From positions 44,676 to 108,675 of the forward strand of contig NW_005201613.1 in assembly GCF_000372725.1 (NCBI RefSeq): DNA of 64,000 bases, written 5' to 3'. Below are positions 9,301-18,734 of this stretch, one piece after another; the first letter of the stretch is position 1, and each line of letters opens with the position of its first letter. Source of the DNA: Emiliania huxleyi CCMP1516 (taxonomy: Eukaryota; Haptophyta; Isochrysidales; Noelaerhabdaceae). Under the pieces are notes generated by a model. It had not been told where the DNA came from. It saw nothing but the letters and a program-made list of their open reading frames with translations, and made no database searches. A program made the translations under genes and the position numbers.

Positions 9301-10554
9301 ATTTCTACTAGGCGTTCTGCAGGGCGAGGACCTCTCGCGCGCGTACGCGGCGGCGGACGTCTTTGTGAGTGCCCGCCGAGTCGCCGGGCGACAGCCGCGT
9401 GACACGATTGCGGTGAGGCGTCCTGGTGGTTGGGCGCAGGTGATGCCCTCCGACTCGGAGATATGGGGAGAGATGGGGAGAGATGGGGAGAGATGTCCTG
9501 GTGGTTGGGCGCAGGTGATGCCTTCCGACTCGGAGACGCTGGGTTTCGTCGTGCTCGAGGCGATGGCTTCGGGCGTGCCCGCCGTCGCCGCCGACGCCGG
9601 CGGGCTGAGATTAGCCGAGATTGAGCCGAGATTAGCCGAGATTAGCCGAGATGCGCCGAGATGCGCCGAGATTAGCCGCCGACGCACGGCGGGCTGTCTG
9701 TTCTGGTGGCGGCCGTGACACAAAGGAGACGCGGGCCGCGCACACACGCAAGCTGTGGGCAGGCGGGCTGTCGAGCCTGGTGGCGGACGGCGAGACGGGG
9801 CTGCTGTTCACGCTCAGCTGTGAAGAGTACAGCTGTGAACAGTACAGCTGTGAATAGGCGAGACGGGGCTGCTCTTCACGCCGAACTGTGAAGAGTACAG
9901 CTGTGAACAGTACAGCTGTGAATAGGCGAGACGGGTCTGCTCTTCACGCCGAACTGTGAAGAGTACAGCTGTGAACAGTACAGCTGTGAATAGGCGAGAC
10001 GGGGCTGCTCTTCACACCGGGCGACGGGGCCGACCTGGCGGCGAAGGTTGGGCGGCTGGCCGGGGGGCCTAGAAGCTGAACCCCGTCTTCCCTGTACTCC
10101 CACCAGCGCTCGAGAGGAGCACGTCTTCCGCCGCATTCGGCCGCATTCGGCTGTGTGAGAGAGGCCTCTGATCGGCTACTACGATCTCGACTTCACAAGT
10201 CCACTTCACAAATCTGCCCCCGTGTCCCGCAGATCGACGATCCGCTGCTGCGGCGGGAGATGGGCCGAGCGGCGTGCGCCGAGGCGCGGCAGCGCGGCGT
10301 GAGACGCTCCGTCGCGAGGAGACGGGCTCCGCGTGGCTTGACCGCCACCCGGCACTTGCCACCAGGCGAGGCGGTGGAGCTGGGAGGCGGCCACGTCGGT
10401 GCTGCGCAACGAGCAGTACGCGCTGGCGGAGAGCCGCTTCCGGGAGCGGCAGCGGTGGGTCGAGGCGAAGCTGGAGGCGTGGCGGAGTCCGCTGACGCGA
10501 CTGCGGAAGCGCCGCCCCCACCGGACGCGACCGAGCGTGGCCGCGTTTGCGTGA
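6391..10554 (+). CDS. SQD2: UDP-sulfoquinovose:diacylglycerol sulfoquinovosyltransferase, 17 exons
   Basis: Last step of sulfolipid (SQDG) synthesis in plastids. Exons placed at 6391-6573, 6639-6740, 6867-6922, 6988-7047, 7123-7218, 7383-7503, 7590-7711, 7854-7892, 8641-8676, 8745-8787, 9196-9241, 9312-9364, 9515-9599, 9763-9789, 9994-10058, 10233-10298, 10366-10554. They join in one frame of 1,389 bases (462 residues), close to plant SQD2 without its transit peptide. Landmarks include RRVALLVEPTPFTHISGYSN at the N-terminus, PLVVSYHTHLSVY, NCADLTLATS, VEVWRKGVDTLTFSP, LLYVGRLGAEKRVELL, and the GT4-family donor-binding signature MPSDSETLGFVVLEAMASG, then LRNEQYALAESRFRER. Thirteen introns start with GC, three with GT; all end in AG. 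The Met at 6391 is followed by a short hydrophobic stretch, so plastid targeting is plausible. Exon boundaries come from reading alone and need transcript support. Confidence 0.85.
6773..6840 (+). repeat. CCTCAC-type microsatellite inside SQD2 intron 2
   Basis: Pyrimidine-rich hexamer array of CTCACC units with some CTCCCT variants. It sits just upstream of the intron's AG at 6866 and so also serves as a polypyrimidine tract. Confidence 0.9.
7219..7382 (+). repeat. CTCTG/CTCGC pentamer array filling SQD2 intron 5
   Basis: The intron (GC at 7219, AG at 7381-7382) is almost wholly made of CTCTG, CTCTC and then CTCGC pentamers. Flanking exons code for YVTTPGAAS and GPAGLRWLAV of the sulfoquinovosyltransferase. 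Confidence 0.85.
7814..7853 (+). repeat. 40-bp hairpin intron element with GT...AG ends
   Basis: Starts GTAAAAAAGAAATC and ends GATTTCTTTTTTAG; the 12-base arms are exactly complementary. On each side lies a 28-bp direct repeat of coding sequence (7786-7813 and 7854-7881). A sister element with the same start lies at 9268-9311. It looks like an introner-type insertion with terminal inverted repeats. Confidence 0.75.
7893..8640 (+). repeat. 11-copy, 68-bp tandem array that makes up SQD2 intron 8
   Basis: Copies begin at 7893 and every 68 bases up to 8573, with a twelfth partial copy beginning at 8641 that is the next exon. They are almost identical. Each unit is an 18-base piece of coding sequence (GCGCGTCGAGCTGCTGCG) plus 50 bases ending in CACAG. 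The intron therefore begins with the same GC-led piece that begins the following exon, and every unit carries its own possible GC donor and AG acceptor. Confidence 0.95.
8677..8744 (+). repeat. 68-bp GC-AG intron flanked by a 21-bp exon-edge duplication
   Basis: Bases 8677-8697 repeat, with one mismatch, as the first 21 bases of the next exon (8745 onward). The remaining 47 bases are two units of the CTGTGAAGAGTGCAG type ending in GTGAATAG. Confidence 0.85.
8788..9195 (+). repeat. 58-bp tandem array in SQD2 intron 10
   Basis: Units begin with CACACCGTCC at 8795, 8853, 8911, 8969, 9027, 9085 and 9143 (exact 58-base period). Read on the minus strand they are the same CTGTGAACAG/CTGTGAATAG family found in introns at 6949-6987, 8698-8744 and 9815-9993, here in the opposite orientation. 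The intron opens with GCGAGTT, which is repeated at the start of the next exon (9196). Confidence 0.9.
9268..9311 (+). repeat. 44-bp hairpin-like intron element, sister of 7814-7853
   Basis: Begins GTAAAAAAGAAAG and ends in GATTTCATTTCTACTAG, so the arms are still recognisable but less perfect. It is flanked by a 25-26-bp near-direct repeat of coding sequence (9242-9267 and 9312-9336). The GC-AG intron is 9242-9311 (70 bp). Confidence 0.7.
9790..9993 (+). repeat. 3 x 68-bp tandem array that makes up SQD2 intron 14
   Basis: The unit starts with GCGAGACGGGGCTGCT at 9790, 9858, 9926 and again at 9994, where it is the true exon. Each unit has about 24 coding bases plus a CTGTGAAGAG/CTGTGAACAG/CTGTGAATAG filler. 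The period of 68 equals that of the unrelated array at 7893-8640. Confidence 0.95.
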
Positions 10555-10731
10555 CAGCATCGTTTTGACTTTTGTCGGGAGATGTGTTTCCGTGGGACTC
10601 GAGTACAGAAAACCCCTTGGAGGTTGGAGCACTTGGTCTTGGAGTAGTGCAGTCGACTTTTCTCGGCGGTAACCGCGCCCTGGGGTTGCGGTGGTCGCAC
10701 GGCCATAAAGGGTGTGGATGCTGGGTTCAAC

Positions 10732-11272
10732 AAAATCGGAGGACGCGACCCACTTCGCCACAGACGGTCCCGCGCCTCGCCGCTAAGACGGGTACACGAC
10801 CGCGGCTTGTGTGCGTGTACCCGTCTTTGTCCGGAGTGAAAAGTCCAACGCGCTCGTCGGTGACGGCTTCCTCCAACCTGCGCCGCGCTCGGCGAACCTC
10901 GACAGCGCTTTCGGTGGCATGCAGCTCTTTGCGACAGAAGCCTGGAGAGCAGCTCCTCTGCTGCTCACACACTCTGCACAGCTGACACAGCCTACTGTGC
11001 GGCTGTCACAGCTGTGACAGCGATGGGCTCGCCCTCACTGGCCCTCAGTCACTTGTGCTGCGGCTTGTGTGAGCGACACTGCTCGGCGACTGCCGGCACA
11101 CTGTGAGACCATGGGTGAGAGGTCAAACCACGCTACCAGCGCTTGGTCACATCGGCCCCGAGGTCAGATCCATCTACTCTGTTGATGACAAGACTTGTCT
11201 ACCGGCTGGAGCCGAGCAGGAGGGCTTGGCGCACAACCCCTGTTCAACTCACCCTCCACACCCCGTAACGGG
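10732..11272 (+). repeat. dispersed repeat family R1, copy A
   Basis: About 540 bp, found again in opposite orientation at 28026-28510 and 33691-34232. Copies A and C share an internal open stretch (FVRSEKSNALVGDGF-like), but it lacks the features of a real protein and B does not preserve it well. No terminal inverted repeats or target duplications were recognised. It could be a SINE-like or other non-autonomous element. The flanking sequence from 10555 holds no gene. Confidence 0.75.
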
Positions 11273-11299
11273 ATTCGACGAATTCTTTTGACCGCGATA

Positions 11300-11800
11300 T
11301 GCATGCACATGTGGGTCTAGGGTTGCCTAACGTTAAGAGCTGAACAGTGTTGCTAGTGTTAACAGTAACAACAGAACAACAGTGGGGCCCCCCAACAACA
11401 GTAGCTAACGTTAGGCCGACTGAACAACAGTAAGGAAGGCCTGGCAGTGACCCACGACGATCTCTAGTGTCCAGTGCGGGTAATACCCGAAAATACCCGG
11501 AAAATCCCAGGTATTTTCGGGTTTTACCCGGGGTTTTTGCCATTTTCTGCTTGCTGGCCGCTGAACAACAGTAACAACAGTAACAAACAGTAACAGCATG
11601 GGCTGGGGTGAACACTTGAACAACGTTGAGGATTTCAGCCAACACTAGCGCAACTGTTAGGCCCAAAGTTAACGTTAGGCAACCCTACATGGGTCATGTC
11701 ATGCACAACATGTACATGTACATGTCATGTGCATGTGCATGTGCATGTGCATGTGCATGTGCATGTGCATGTGCATGTGCATGTGCATGTATCATGTGTG
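11300..11800. repeat. AACAACAGT-rich stretch and ATGTGC microsatellite
   Basis: 11340-11600 is scattered with AACAACAGT and AACGTTAG motifs and shows an imperfect palindrome around AAAATACCCGG/CCGGGGTTTT. An (ATGTGC)n array follows at 11722-11795. No gene was seen. Confidence 0.6.
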
Positions 11801-11805
11801 CATAT

Positions 11806-12064
11806 GTCCACCTCGGTCCTCTCGCCGCCGCCGCTCGCGCCGCCTCGCCCCCGCCGCCACCGCCGCGCCCTCGCCAGACACGCCGCCGCCCACTCGCCTC
11901 CTCGACCTCCCCACGGAGCTCCTCCTGCGCGCCCTCTCTCACTGCCACAGCCCCCTCGACATCGCTCGCCCGTCGCGGCCGTCTCAAAAGTCGGTCGAGA
12001 GTACCGGGTCGCGGCGGGAACGCGCCCATCCGCTCGATGGGTGTCAGGAGTCGATCGCCTGCGC
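11806..12064 (+). CDS. F-box domain gene fragment
   Basis: One frame reads RLLDLPTELLLRALSHC followed by SPLDIAR, a good match to the start of an F-box (L-P-x-E-L-L-x-x-I/L-x-x-x-L...). F-box proteins recruit substrates to SCF ubiquitin ligases. Upstream codons are Pro/Arg-rich linker. Downstream the frame loses protein character and runs into a (TG)n tract, so the gene is either spliced at about 11965 or broken. Only the F-box start is supported. Confidence 0.4.
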
Positions 12065-12092
12065 CAGGAGCGAGCACGGGAGTCGTCGCGAT

Positions 12093-12093
<1 letters not shown>

Positions 12094-12160
<67 letters not shown>
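12094..12160. repeat. (TG)n microsatellite
   Basis: Pure dinucleotide run of about 33 units. The surrounding 12160-12366 shows no gene. Confidence 0.97.
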
Positions 12161-12162
<2 letters not shown>

Positions 12163-12364
12163 AGATTTTTATTAACCAACAAGAAATCACGACTCTCACA
12201 GTGATTTGGGCTCGGCAGCTTGTTAGCCCTCAGCCGAAGCTGGGGCCGGTCCCGTAGCCGAGAGAGCCGCGCCGATGAGTTCGACGCGGTCGGGGGGGCC
12301 TGCGGAGAGGCCAGTGAGATTGCGATCGCTGTACTTCATGGTGTCATCAAGTGACTGGCTGATC

Positions 12365-12591
<227 letters not shown>

Positions 12592-12923
12592 ACATAGCGG
12601 CGTGGCGCTGGGCTAGAGAGAGAGACGAGGGCGCGCCGGCGCGCGCGGCCGGTGGCGCGCGAGAGGTCCACACCTTCGCGACGGCGGGCAGGCTCGATAC
12701 GGCCGCTGGCCGGGGCGGCCGCTCGACCGGCCGCCGCGGTCGTTCCGGCGGCGGCGGCGGCGGCGGCGTCGCGAGCGAACTGGCTCGCATTGGACGAGCG
12801 ACCCTCTTCACAGAACCCGAACCCCCACCTTAAAGGGGTACCCGGAGTGGCACCAAGTGAGCCCAACTGCGTCAGCCCCGACGGCTCTCACCCCCCCCCG
12901 GCCGAGGCGAGTCTTCACTCTCG

Positions 12924-14757
12924 ATGAAGTCGCTCTCCATGCCTTCGATGCCTTCGATGCCGTCTTTCAAAGGGATGAAGTCGCCCTCCATGCCATCCTT
13001 GCCCTCCAATGTCCTGGCAAAGGGCGGGATCGGCGGCCTCGCCAAAAAGCTGTCGTCGAGCAGCATCTCGCACGATGGCGACGCCCTGGTGGGTGGCTCC
13101 GTCGACTTTGAGGTGGTGGTGCGCGAGCAGCAGGGAGGCGAGGAGAGGGCCTACGCCACCACGCTCACCAAGACGATGCTCGCCAAGCCCCTCTCAAAGG
13201 CGCTGATCGGCCCTCTCCTCTCGGAGCTTGGTGAGCCTGCACCCCGCGGCTGCCACGGCGCATTGGGCGCGGGACGCGACGCCGTGCACTCGCCGCCTCG
13301 CCGTAGGCAAGCAGGACCGCAACGCGTGCCGCTTCAAGATCTGCCACGTGGTTGGCGTCGGCGTGGATGACGAGCAGCTGCACGCGTGGGCAATCTATCG
13401 GCTGTCGGTGCGCAAGTTGCTCAAGGCAAAGGCGGAGATCGAGGGCGGCACGCTCGTCGAAGGGGACAAGTTCCGGGTCACCGTGACCCTCCGCTCCGAG
13501 GAGGAGCTCCAAGTGATGCGCTCTGCGCGTGAGGCTGCGGCAAAGAGCCTGATCTCGTCGCGCAAGGGCGCCGTCTTCCTCATCCACGGACCCGAGGGGG
13601 AGCCCCTCGCCGCAAAGGTTGGCCCCGGATGGCTCAAGAAGACGGCGCGCCCCGCCGCGCCCCCTCTCCCCAGCGGCCCCCCGCCCCCGGCGCCTCCGTG
13701 CGGCCCCATTGCACGGCACCTGCGCACGGCATCTGCAGCAATGTCCACCGCCCCGCACGTGCCCCCGCAGGTGCGCGCCTCCCTCATCCAGCCCTTTTTG
13801 CAAGCCTACAACGAGCAGGGCCACGTGCGGCAGTGGGTGCGCGAGGACGACTTGCTCGGCGTCACCGTGCGAGCGTACGACGCGCCGGCCGGCCGGGGCA
13901 CCTACTTCGACACCTGGGAGCACCGCCCCTTCGAGCAGCGCTGCGTCGACCTTCTCGCAGGGAGACGCGAACCCCTGCCCCACCCTTCCCCAGCCCTCCC
14001 GCCCCGCCCTCTATGGGCCAGCTCTCACCCTCCCCCGCCACGGCGCTCACAGGAGCTGCACTGTCCTCGTCCTCCGCATCCGCGGCGGCAGCTGGGAGGA
14101 GCCCTCCTCGCCGCAGTCCAGCTCGCACGAGGCATCGATGCACGGCGCCGGCGGCCCCACGCACGGCTTCTCGCCGCGCCCAAAGGCGGCCGCCCAGGGG
14201 TCCTACCGCCTCTCGGCCGGGGACGTGCAGGCCGAGATGGCGTCGCCGGAGCCGTCCGGCGCGAATCCGTTCCTCGCCGCCTCCCCCTTCAGCGCCGAGG
14301 AGGCGGCCGTGCCACCCGCCGCCCGCCGAGTAGCCCCATCGCGCAGCGGCCGACCCCTTGCGCCCACCCCGCCCGCGCCGGATTTTCAAGGGGGGCTTCG
14401 ACCACCTTTTTTGGGGGCCTTTTTCCCCGGGAGCTTATCCCCCGTGGGCCCCGGGGGACCTTTAAGAAAAATTTTTTGGGGGGACCCGGGGAAAAAAAGG
14501 TTCCCCCCCCCCCCCCCCCCTCAGGAGAACCTCCTGGACATGGAGCTCTCCACCGACAATCCCCCGGGCTTCTCCATGATGCCGGGCTTCTCCAAGCCGG
14601 CGAGCCGACCCCCCCCCCCCCCCCCACCCACCACACGCCGTCCACCGCCCGCACCCCAACTCGGTGCGCGTACCTGCAGGCGGAAACCTTCTCTCCGCCT
14701 GGCTTTGCGGTGAGCAGCAACCCCTTCCTCTCTCCCGGCTCCGTCTCCTACCTCTGA
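12924..14757 (+). CDS. uncharacterised multi-exon protein with two NPF motifs
   Basis: Starts MKSLSMPSMPSMPSFKGM. Exon 1 is 12924-13230. A 76-bp GT-AG intron (13231-13306) leads to exon 2, which reads through CRFKICHVVGVGVDDEQLHA and RKLLKAKAEIEGG. A further region after about 13772 encodes VRASLIQPFLQAYNEQG and FDTWEHRPFEQ. The 3' exons carry TVLVLRIRGGSWEE, ANPFLAASPFSAEE and, after a GC-AG intron at 14600-14679, SSNPFLSPGSVSYL and a stop at 14757. Two NPF tripeptides in a disordered, Pro/Ser-rich tail are the classic ligand of EH domains in endocytosis, so an endocytic or vesicle role is a reasonable guess. The N-terminal folded part is not recognised. The intron near 14380-14525 has odd homopolymers, and exon limits in the middle are uncertain. 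Confidence 0.55.
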
Positions 14758-17244
14758 GAGAGCGGCGGGCCGCGCATTCGGTGGCTCCGGCTACCATCCT
14801 ACTAGCATGTGGCGCAGCCTCCTGGCATAGGGAGTCGGGGCGAGCAGCCCCTTCCCGCACGGCCTACCTTGGTCGAGGCGCTCGCCCCGGGAGAGCCTTG
14901 AGAGGAGCCCGGTACGGCTCACTCGCTGGCGCAGCAGCGGCACACGGCTTCTGATCGAGCAACGTGCGACGTGGGCTGCGGCCGGCCTCGCGAGGCAGCG
15001 ATGTGTACACCATCGTCGCGCCGGGCAGTTCATGCGCACAGACACACAAATATCACAATCGTCGCGTCCTCCTCTTGTTTGTACGTTTGAGACCGGTTGT
15101 GTACGTTCTACGGGATATCTGCCGTTGCCCCCCAGGCTGGTCCATCCACGATCGGACTTCGCGGGGTACAGGCGCGAGGTACCCTTTGCGCCTTTGATGG
15201 AGCACTTGGAGCGTGTGCAGTGTTATATAGCAGCCGCACATCCACACACCTTCATCCAGGGCCGGGGAGCTAAGACTTAGGCTAAGAAGCGCACCAGCGG
15301 GCCAGATGATTGGGATCGGGTTACGGGCTAGATAGCCCTAGCCTTGGAGCAGCAATCAGCGCCTTTTCTTTCCAGTACGCGCCAGTCCCGTGCCCAGTCG
15401 TGCGAGGGAGTTTTCTTGTAAACTCCTGTGTTAGTGCCAGTGCGCGCCAGTCCCGTGCCCAGTCGTGCGAGGGAGCTTTCTTGTAAACTTCTTTTTAGGA
15501 TGTGCCGGCGCGGTGTGTGTGCCAGTCCGCGCCAGTCCGCGCCCTTGTGTCGTGCCACAGCGTGCTGTGTGAGAGGTTTGAGGTAGGTAGGTAGAAAGGT
15601 GAAGAACAGTCAGGCTCGGACTGGGCACCAACGCGGTATGCGTGGACGCTGGACAGATGATGACGACACGCACGAGCGACACACAGACACAAACAGGCTC
15701 ACAAGACACACAGCCAGCTGGCTGCCACACACCCTGAGTTGGCGTACACATAACTCAAGGCCACGTCCTCCCTGTCGCCCCCCCCAGCACTCCAAGGTGC
15801 CAAAGGACACAAACAAGGGCACAACAACACAACAGACGACAGGAAGTAACATGCGAGGCTAGAGCAGGCTTGCTCCACCTCTAGCAATCTCGCCGGCCGG
15901 CGAACTGGTTGGGTAGTAGTCTAAGTTCTGAGCCTCGACGCCTAGCGGGTCTAAGTGTGCCTAGGCACGCTGGGGTGCTTGCGCGGTCTAAGGTCAGCGG
16001 GAGCCTCTTACATCGGCTAAGTCGGCCGTGGCACGGCCTGGGGCCAAGAGGCTCCCACCGTGATCGATACGGCGCTCCGCCCAAATTTTCTTCGCCTGCG
16101 GCGGCGAGAGATTTTTCTCTCGACGTTTCTTCTGCGAAGAAACGTTCAAAACACTCGGTGTCGAAACACCTCTCCGACGCGCTCGACTATAGTCTGGTCT
16201 CTGGACTTTTGCAGGTTTATTTATTTACGAAGCCTCGCAATGTCGCGCCAACGGCTCGTGTAGAGTACGTCCCGCCAGTGTCCCCACTCCGCAGTCAATC
16301 CTCATTGAGTCATGTGCGTGTTTTATTGCGTGTCGTGATGAGCTGCGCCAGGTGGAGGTGGACCCACAGCGAGAAAGACACGGGTCTGCTCAATGTAAAG
16401 CCGCTCGCAACCAGTGCATCCATGCATATTATTATTTTACGTGTTGTGATTGTTTGTCGGTTCCACAGAATCGCCGATGAACGCCAACGCGCGTGCGTAC
16501 TGGGCTGGGTTTTTAGGCATTGTGGGGTTGGCACTCCCATCGACCCTCATGACCTCCTGCGGTCTCTGAGATGGACACCAGTGGGTGTGGGGCCACAGCC
16601 AGGATACACTCGAAGGCTGGGTAAGCAGTAGAGGTCAATACTCGACGCGTCCCACATGGTCTGTGTCGCTGTCGGCACGCTGTCGACAGGACGTCGAGCG
16701 ACACCGGTGGCAGTGCCACCCAGGAGTGGTCGGGCGGTCTCCCGTCATGAGAGAGCCACCATGTGATCCGTATGATGGTTCCTGACAACCGCCTCAGTCA
16801 ACTTTCGTCACAGTTCCCGCTCTGAGAGGAGCTGAGGGTCAGTTCGACAGCTGGAGCTGTGTCGCCGGCGTGCGGCGGCCTGCCTCCGGAGGTGCCTCTG
16901 AGGTGGACATTTCTTGGTCACCGTGAGAGAACGCGTTCGAATTTTCACTCCGGAACTTCAACTGAGCACGCGCACCGGCCAGGGCTACAATAGTGCCAGT
17001 GAGGCGGAGGCGCGAGTCGGAAGGCCGCGACCGTCAAGTGTTCCCGTCATTTTCCTACAATCGCTGTGAACCCAGCCACGTACTACTTTTTGCGGGTGGA
17101 GAACTCAACTGTCGCGACAATTAATATTAAATTGCCTTTCGGCTGAATAAAAACAATTAAACACAGTTTCTCTTTCTCCCGCTCGGCCGGGCCGCTTGCG
17201 CCGCCGTCCATGCCGCCGACAAATGCCTGAGGCTTTCCGTCGAC
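14758..17244. other. 2.5-kb gene-poor interval with dispersed repeats
   Basis: No supported gene. It contains a 65-bp tandem duplication at about 15370-15500 (CGCGCCAGTCCCGTGCCC core). Part of that recurs at 25311-25372, directly upstream of the secreted-protein gene. A GGTAGGTAGGTAG-led repeat at about 15580-15655 recurs at 48449-48530. An AT-rich segment at 17080-17165 abuts the 3' end of the lactonase gene. Confidence 0.6.
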
Positions 17245-18548
17245 CTACACCAACGTCGCTTGCGCCGCACAGCCCTTGGCTGTCTCGAAGATGCCAACAA
17301 AGGCGGGGCTATCGCCGAGAGGGAGGTCCTCGGCGGCCTTGTGCAAGGCGCCTGAGGCGAGATCAAAGTTCAAGAGCGTCAGGCTGTTGTCCTTCTGGTT
17401 GCCAACAATCAAGAGGCCAGCCTGAGACCCAGTCTTTGTCAGGGTCATGCTCCGGGGGTAATGACCCACTGCCGTGTAGTCCTTGAAGGTGAGGCTCTCG
17501 GCGCCGACCTGGAAGACGGCGATGCCGTCGCGCTTCTGCGTGCTGGCGTCCCGCACGGACACGAGCACGAAGCTGCCGCCCGGCGAGAACAGCACCTCGG
17601 CAGGGTAGAGATCTGGCGGACTGTAGGGCCCGGAGGCTTCGTAAGTGGCGATGGTGCTGAGCCCTTGGGCGGCGTCCACGCCGAGCAGCTCGATCGTTGG
17701 CTGGGTGGTCCCGTTTCCCTCGTTGGCGAGGACGGCGAGGGGCAACGTCGGGTGGAAGGCCAAGTGGCGCGGGCCCTGGTCCTGAGGCACCGACAGCGGC
17801 TCGTGGGCCTTGGACAGCTTGCCGCCCTCAAAGGTCAGCTGCTGCACCTGGTCCAGGCCGAGCGTCGGCACGTAGACGCCGCCGCCCGAGAGGTAGGTGG
17901 AGTGGGCGTGCGCGGAGGCGCCGAAGTCCACGGTCTGCGTGGCCTCGCCCAGGCTGACCGCGCTGTCGCCGCCCTGGGTGACCGGGAAGACCGCCACGGT
18001 GCCGCCGCCGTAGTTGGCCACGAAGGCGTGCTCGCCCAGGGAGTCCGTTGCGAGGTGCACGGGACCGGCGCCTTGGCTGCTGACGCGGCTCGTCTCCGTG
18101 ACCTTGCCGTCGCAGCCGAGGCTGAGCGAGGCCACCGTGTTCCCCGTCTCACTCACCGTCAGCAAGCTTGTGAGGGTGCCCTCGCCGCGAGGCCCAGCCG
18201 CTGCGATCCAAGAAGGATTGCCTCCGGCGTTCGAGTCGCCAATCGAGGTGAGCGAGCCGTCATCCGAGAGCGCGTAGGACTTGATGGACGAACCCCGGTC
18301 CTTGTAAAGACCAACGAGCAGCACTCTGTCTAGCAGGGGAGCGGGTCCCGGCGATGGAGCTGTTGGCGCGAACAGGGTGTCGCGCTCGTTCGGGGTGGTC
18401 TGGATTTTGTCGCCGGCCTGCGCAGTGGGAGACTCGCAAAATGAGAGAAGGCCGCAGTAGGCGCGTGCGTGAGGGCGCACACCGTCCCGGCCACAAGGGC
18501 CGCCAAAGCAAACCAGCGAATGTAAAGCGTCATCGAGAACCTGAACAT
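17245..18548 (-). CDS. 6-phosphogluconolactonase-type beta-propeller protein with N-terminal signal
   Basis: Two exons: 18548-18483 encodes a hydrophobic leader (MFRFSMTLYIRWFALAALVA), then a 65-bp GT-AG intron (18482-18418), then 18417-17245; 412 residues in total. The body shows the repeated blades of the lactonase/YbhE-type seven-bladed propeller: LLVGLYKDRGSSIKSYAL, HAFVANYGGGTVAVFPV, GPRHLAFHPTLPLAVLANEG, YPAEVLFSPGGSFVLVSVRD, HYPRSMTLTKTGSQAGLLIV. Known members hydrolyse 6-phosphogluconolactone in the pentose phosphate pathway or act on other lactones. Reading without the intron would give a longer N-terminus with no signal; the spliced form looks better. The leader could be a secretory signal or part of a bipartite plastid signal. 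Confidence 0.8.
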
Positions 18549-18734
18549 GGGAAAGGGAGGGAATGAACAAGAGCGAGGCGGCAGGGATCAGTGAAGCACT
18601 GCCGTCTCTCGCGCGTCCACGGCGCTAGGAATGGCCGGGCGGCGGTGCGAGTCGGCTGTGAGGCGGCGGCACAAGGCGGCGGTCGGTGAATGGTTGCTTG
18701 ATGGACATACTAGTGGAGTGCAGATTGGGTGTAG

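Noticed and set aside
10811-11017. 68-codon ORF (FVRSEKSNALVGDGF) seen again near 33941-34147
   Set aside because: It lies within the R1 dispersed repeat; copy B does not keep it well and it has no protein family features.
11100-11260. 5S rRNA or snRNA gene inside the R1 repeat
   Set aside because: Some GC-rich paired blocks look RNA-like, but neither the 5S internal control region nor an Sm site was found.
18330-18570. Lactonase start at 18570 in the unspliced frame (MFIPSLSHVQVLDD)
   Set aside because: A 65-bp GT-AG intron joins the lactonase frame to a better hydrophobic leader starting at 18548.
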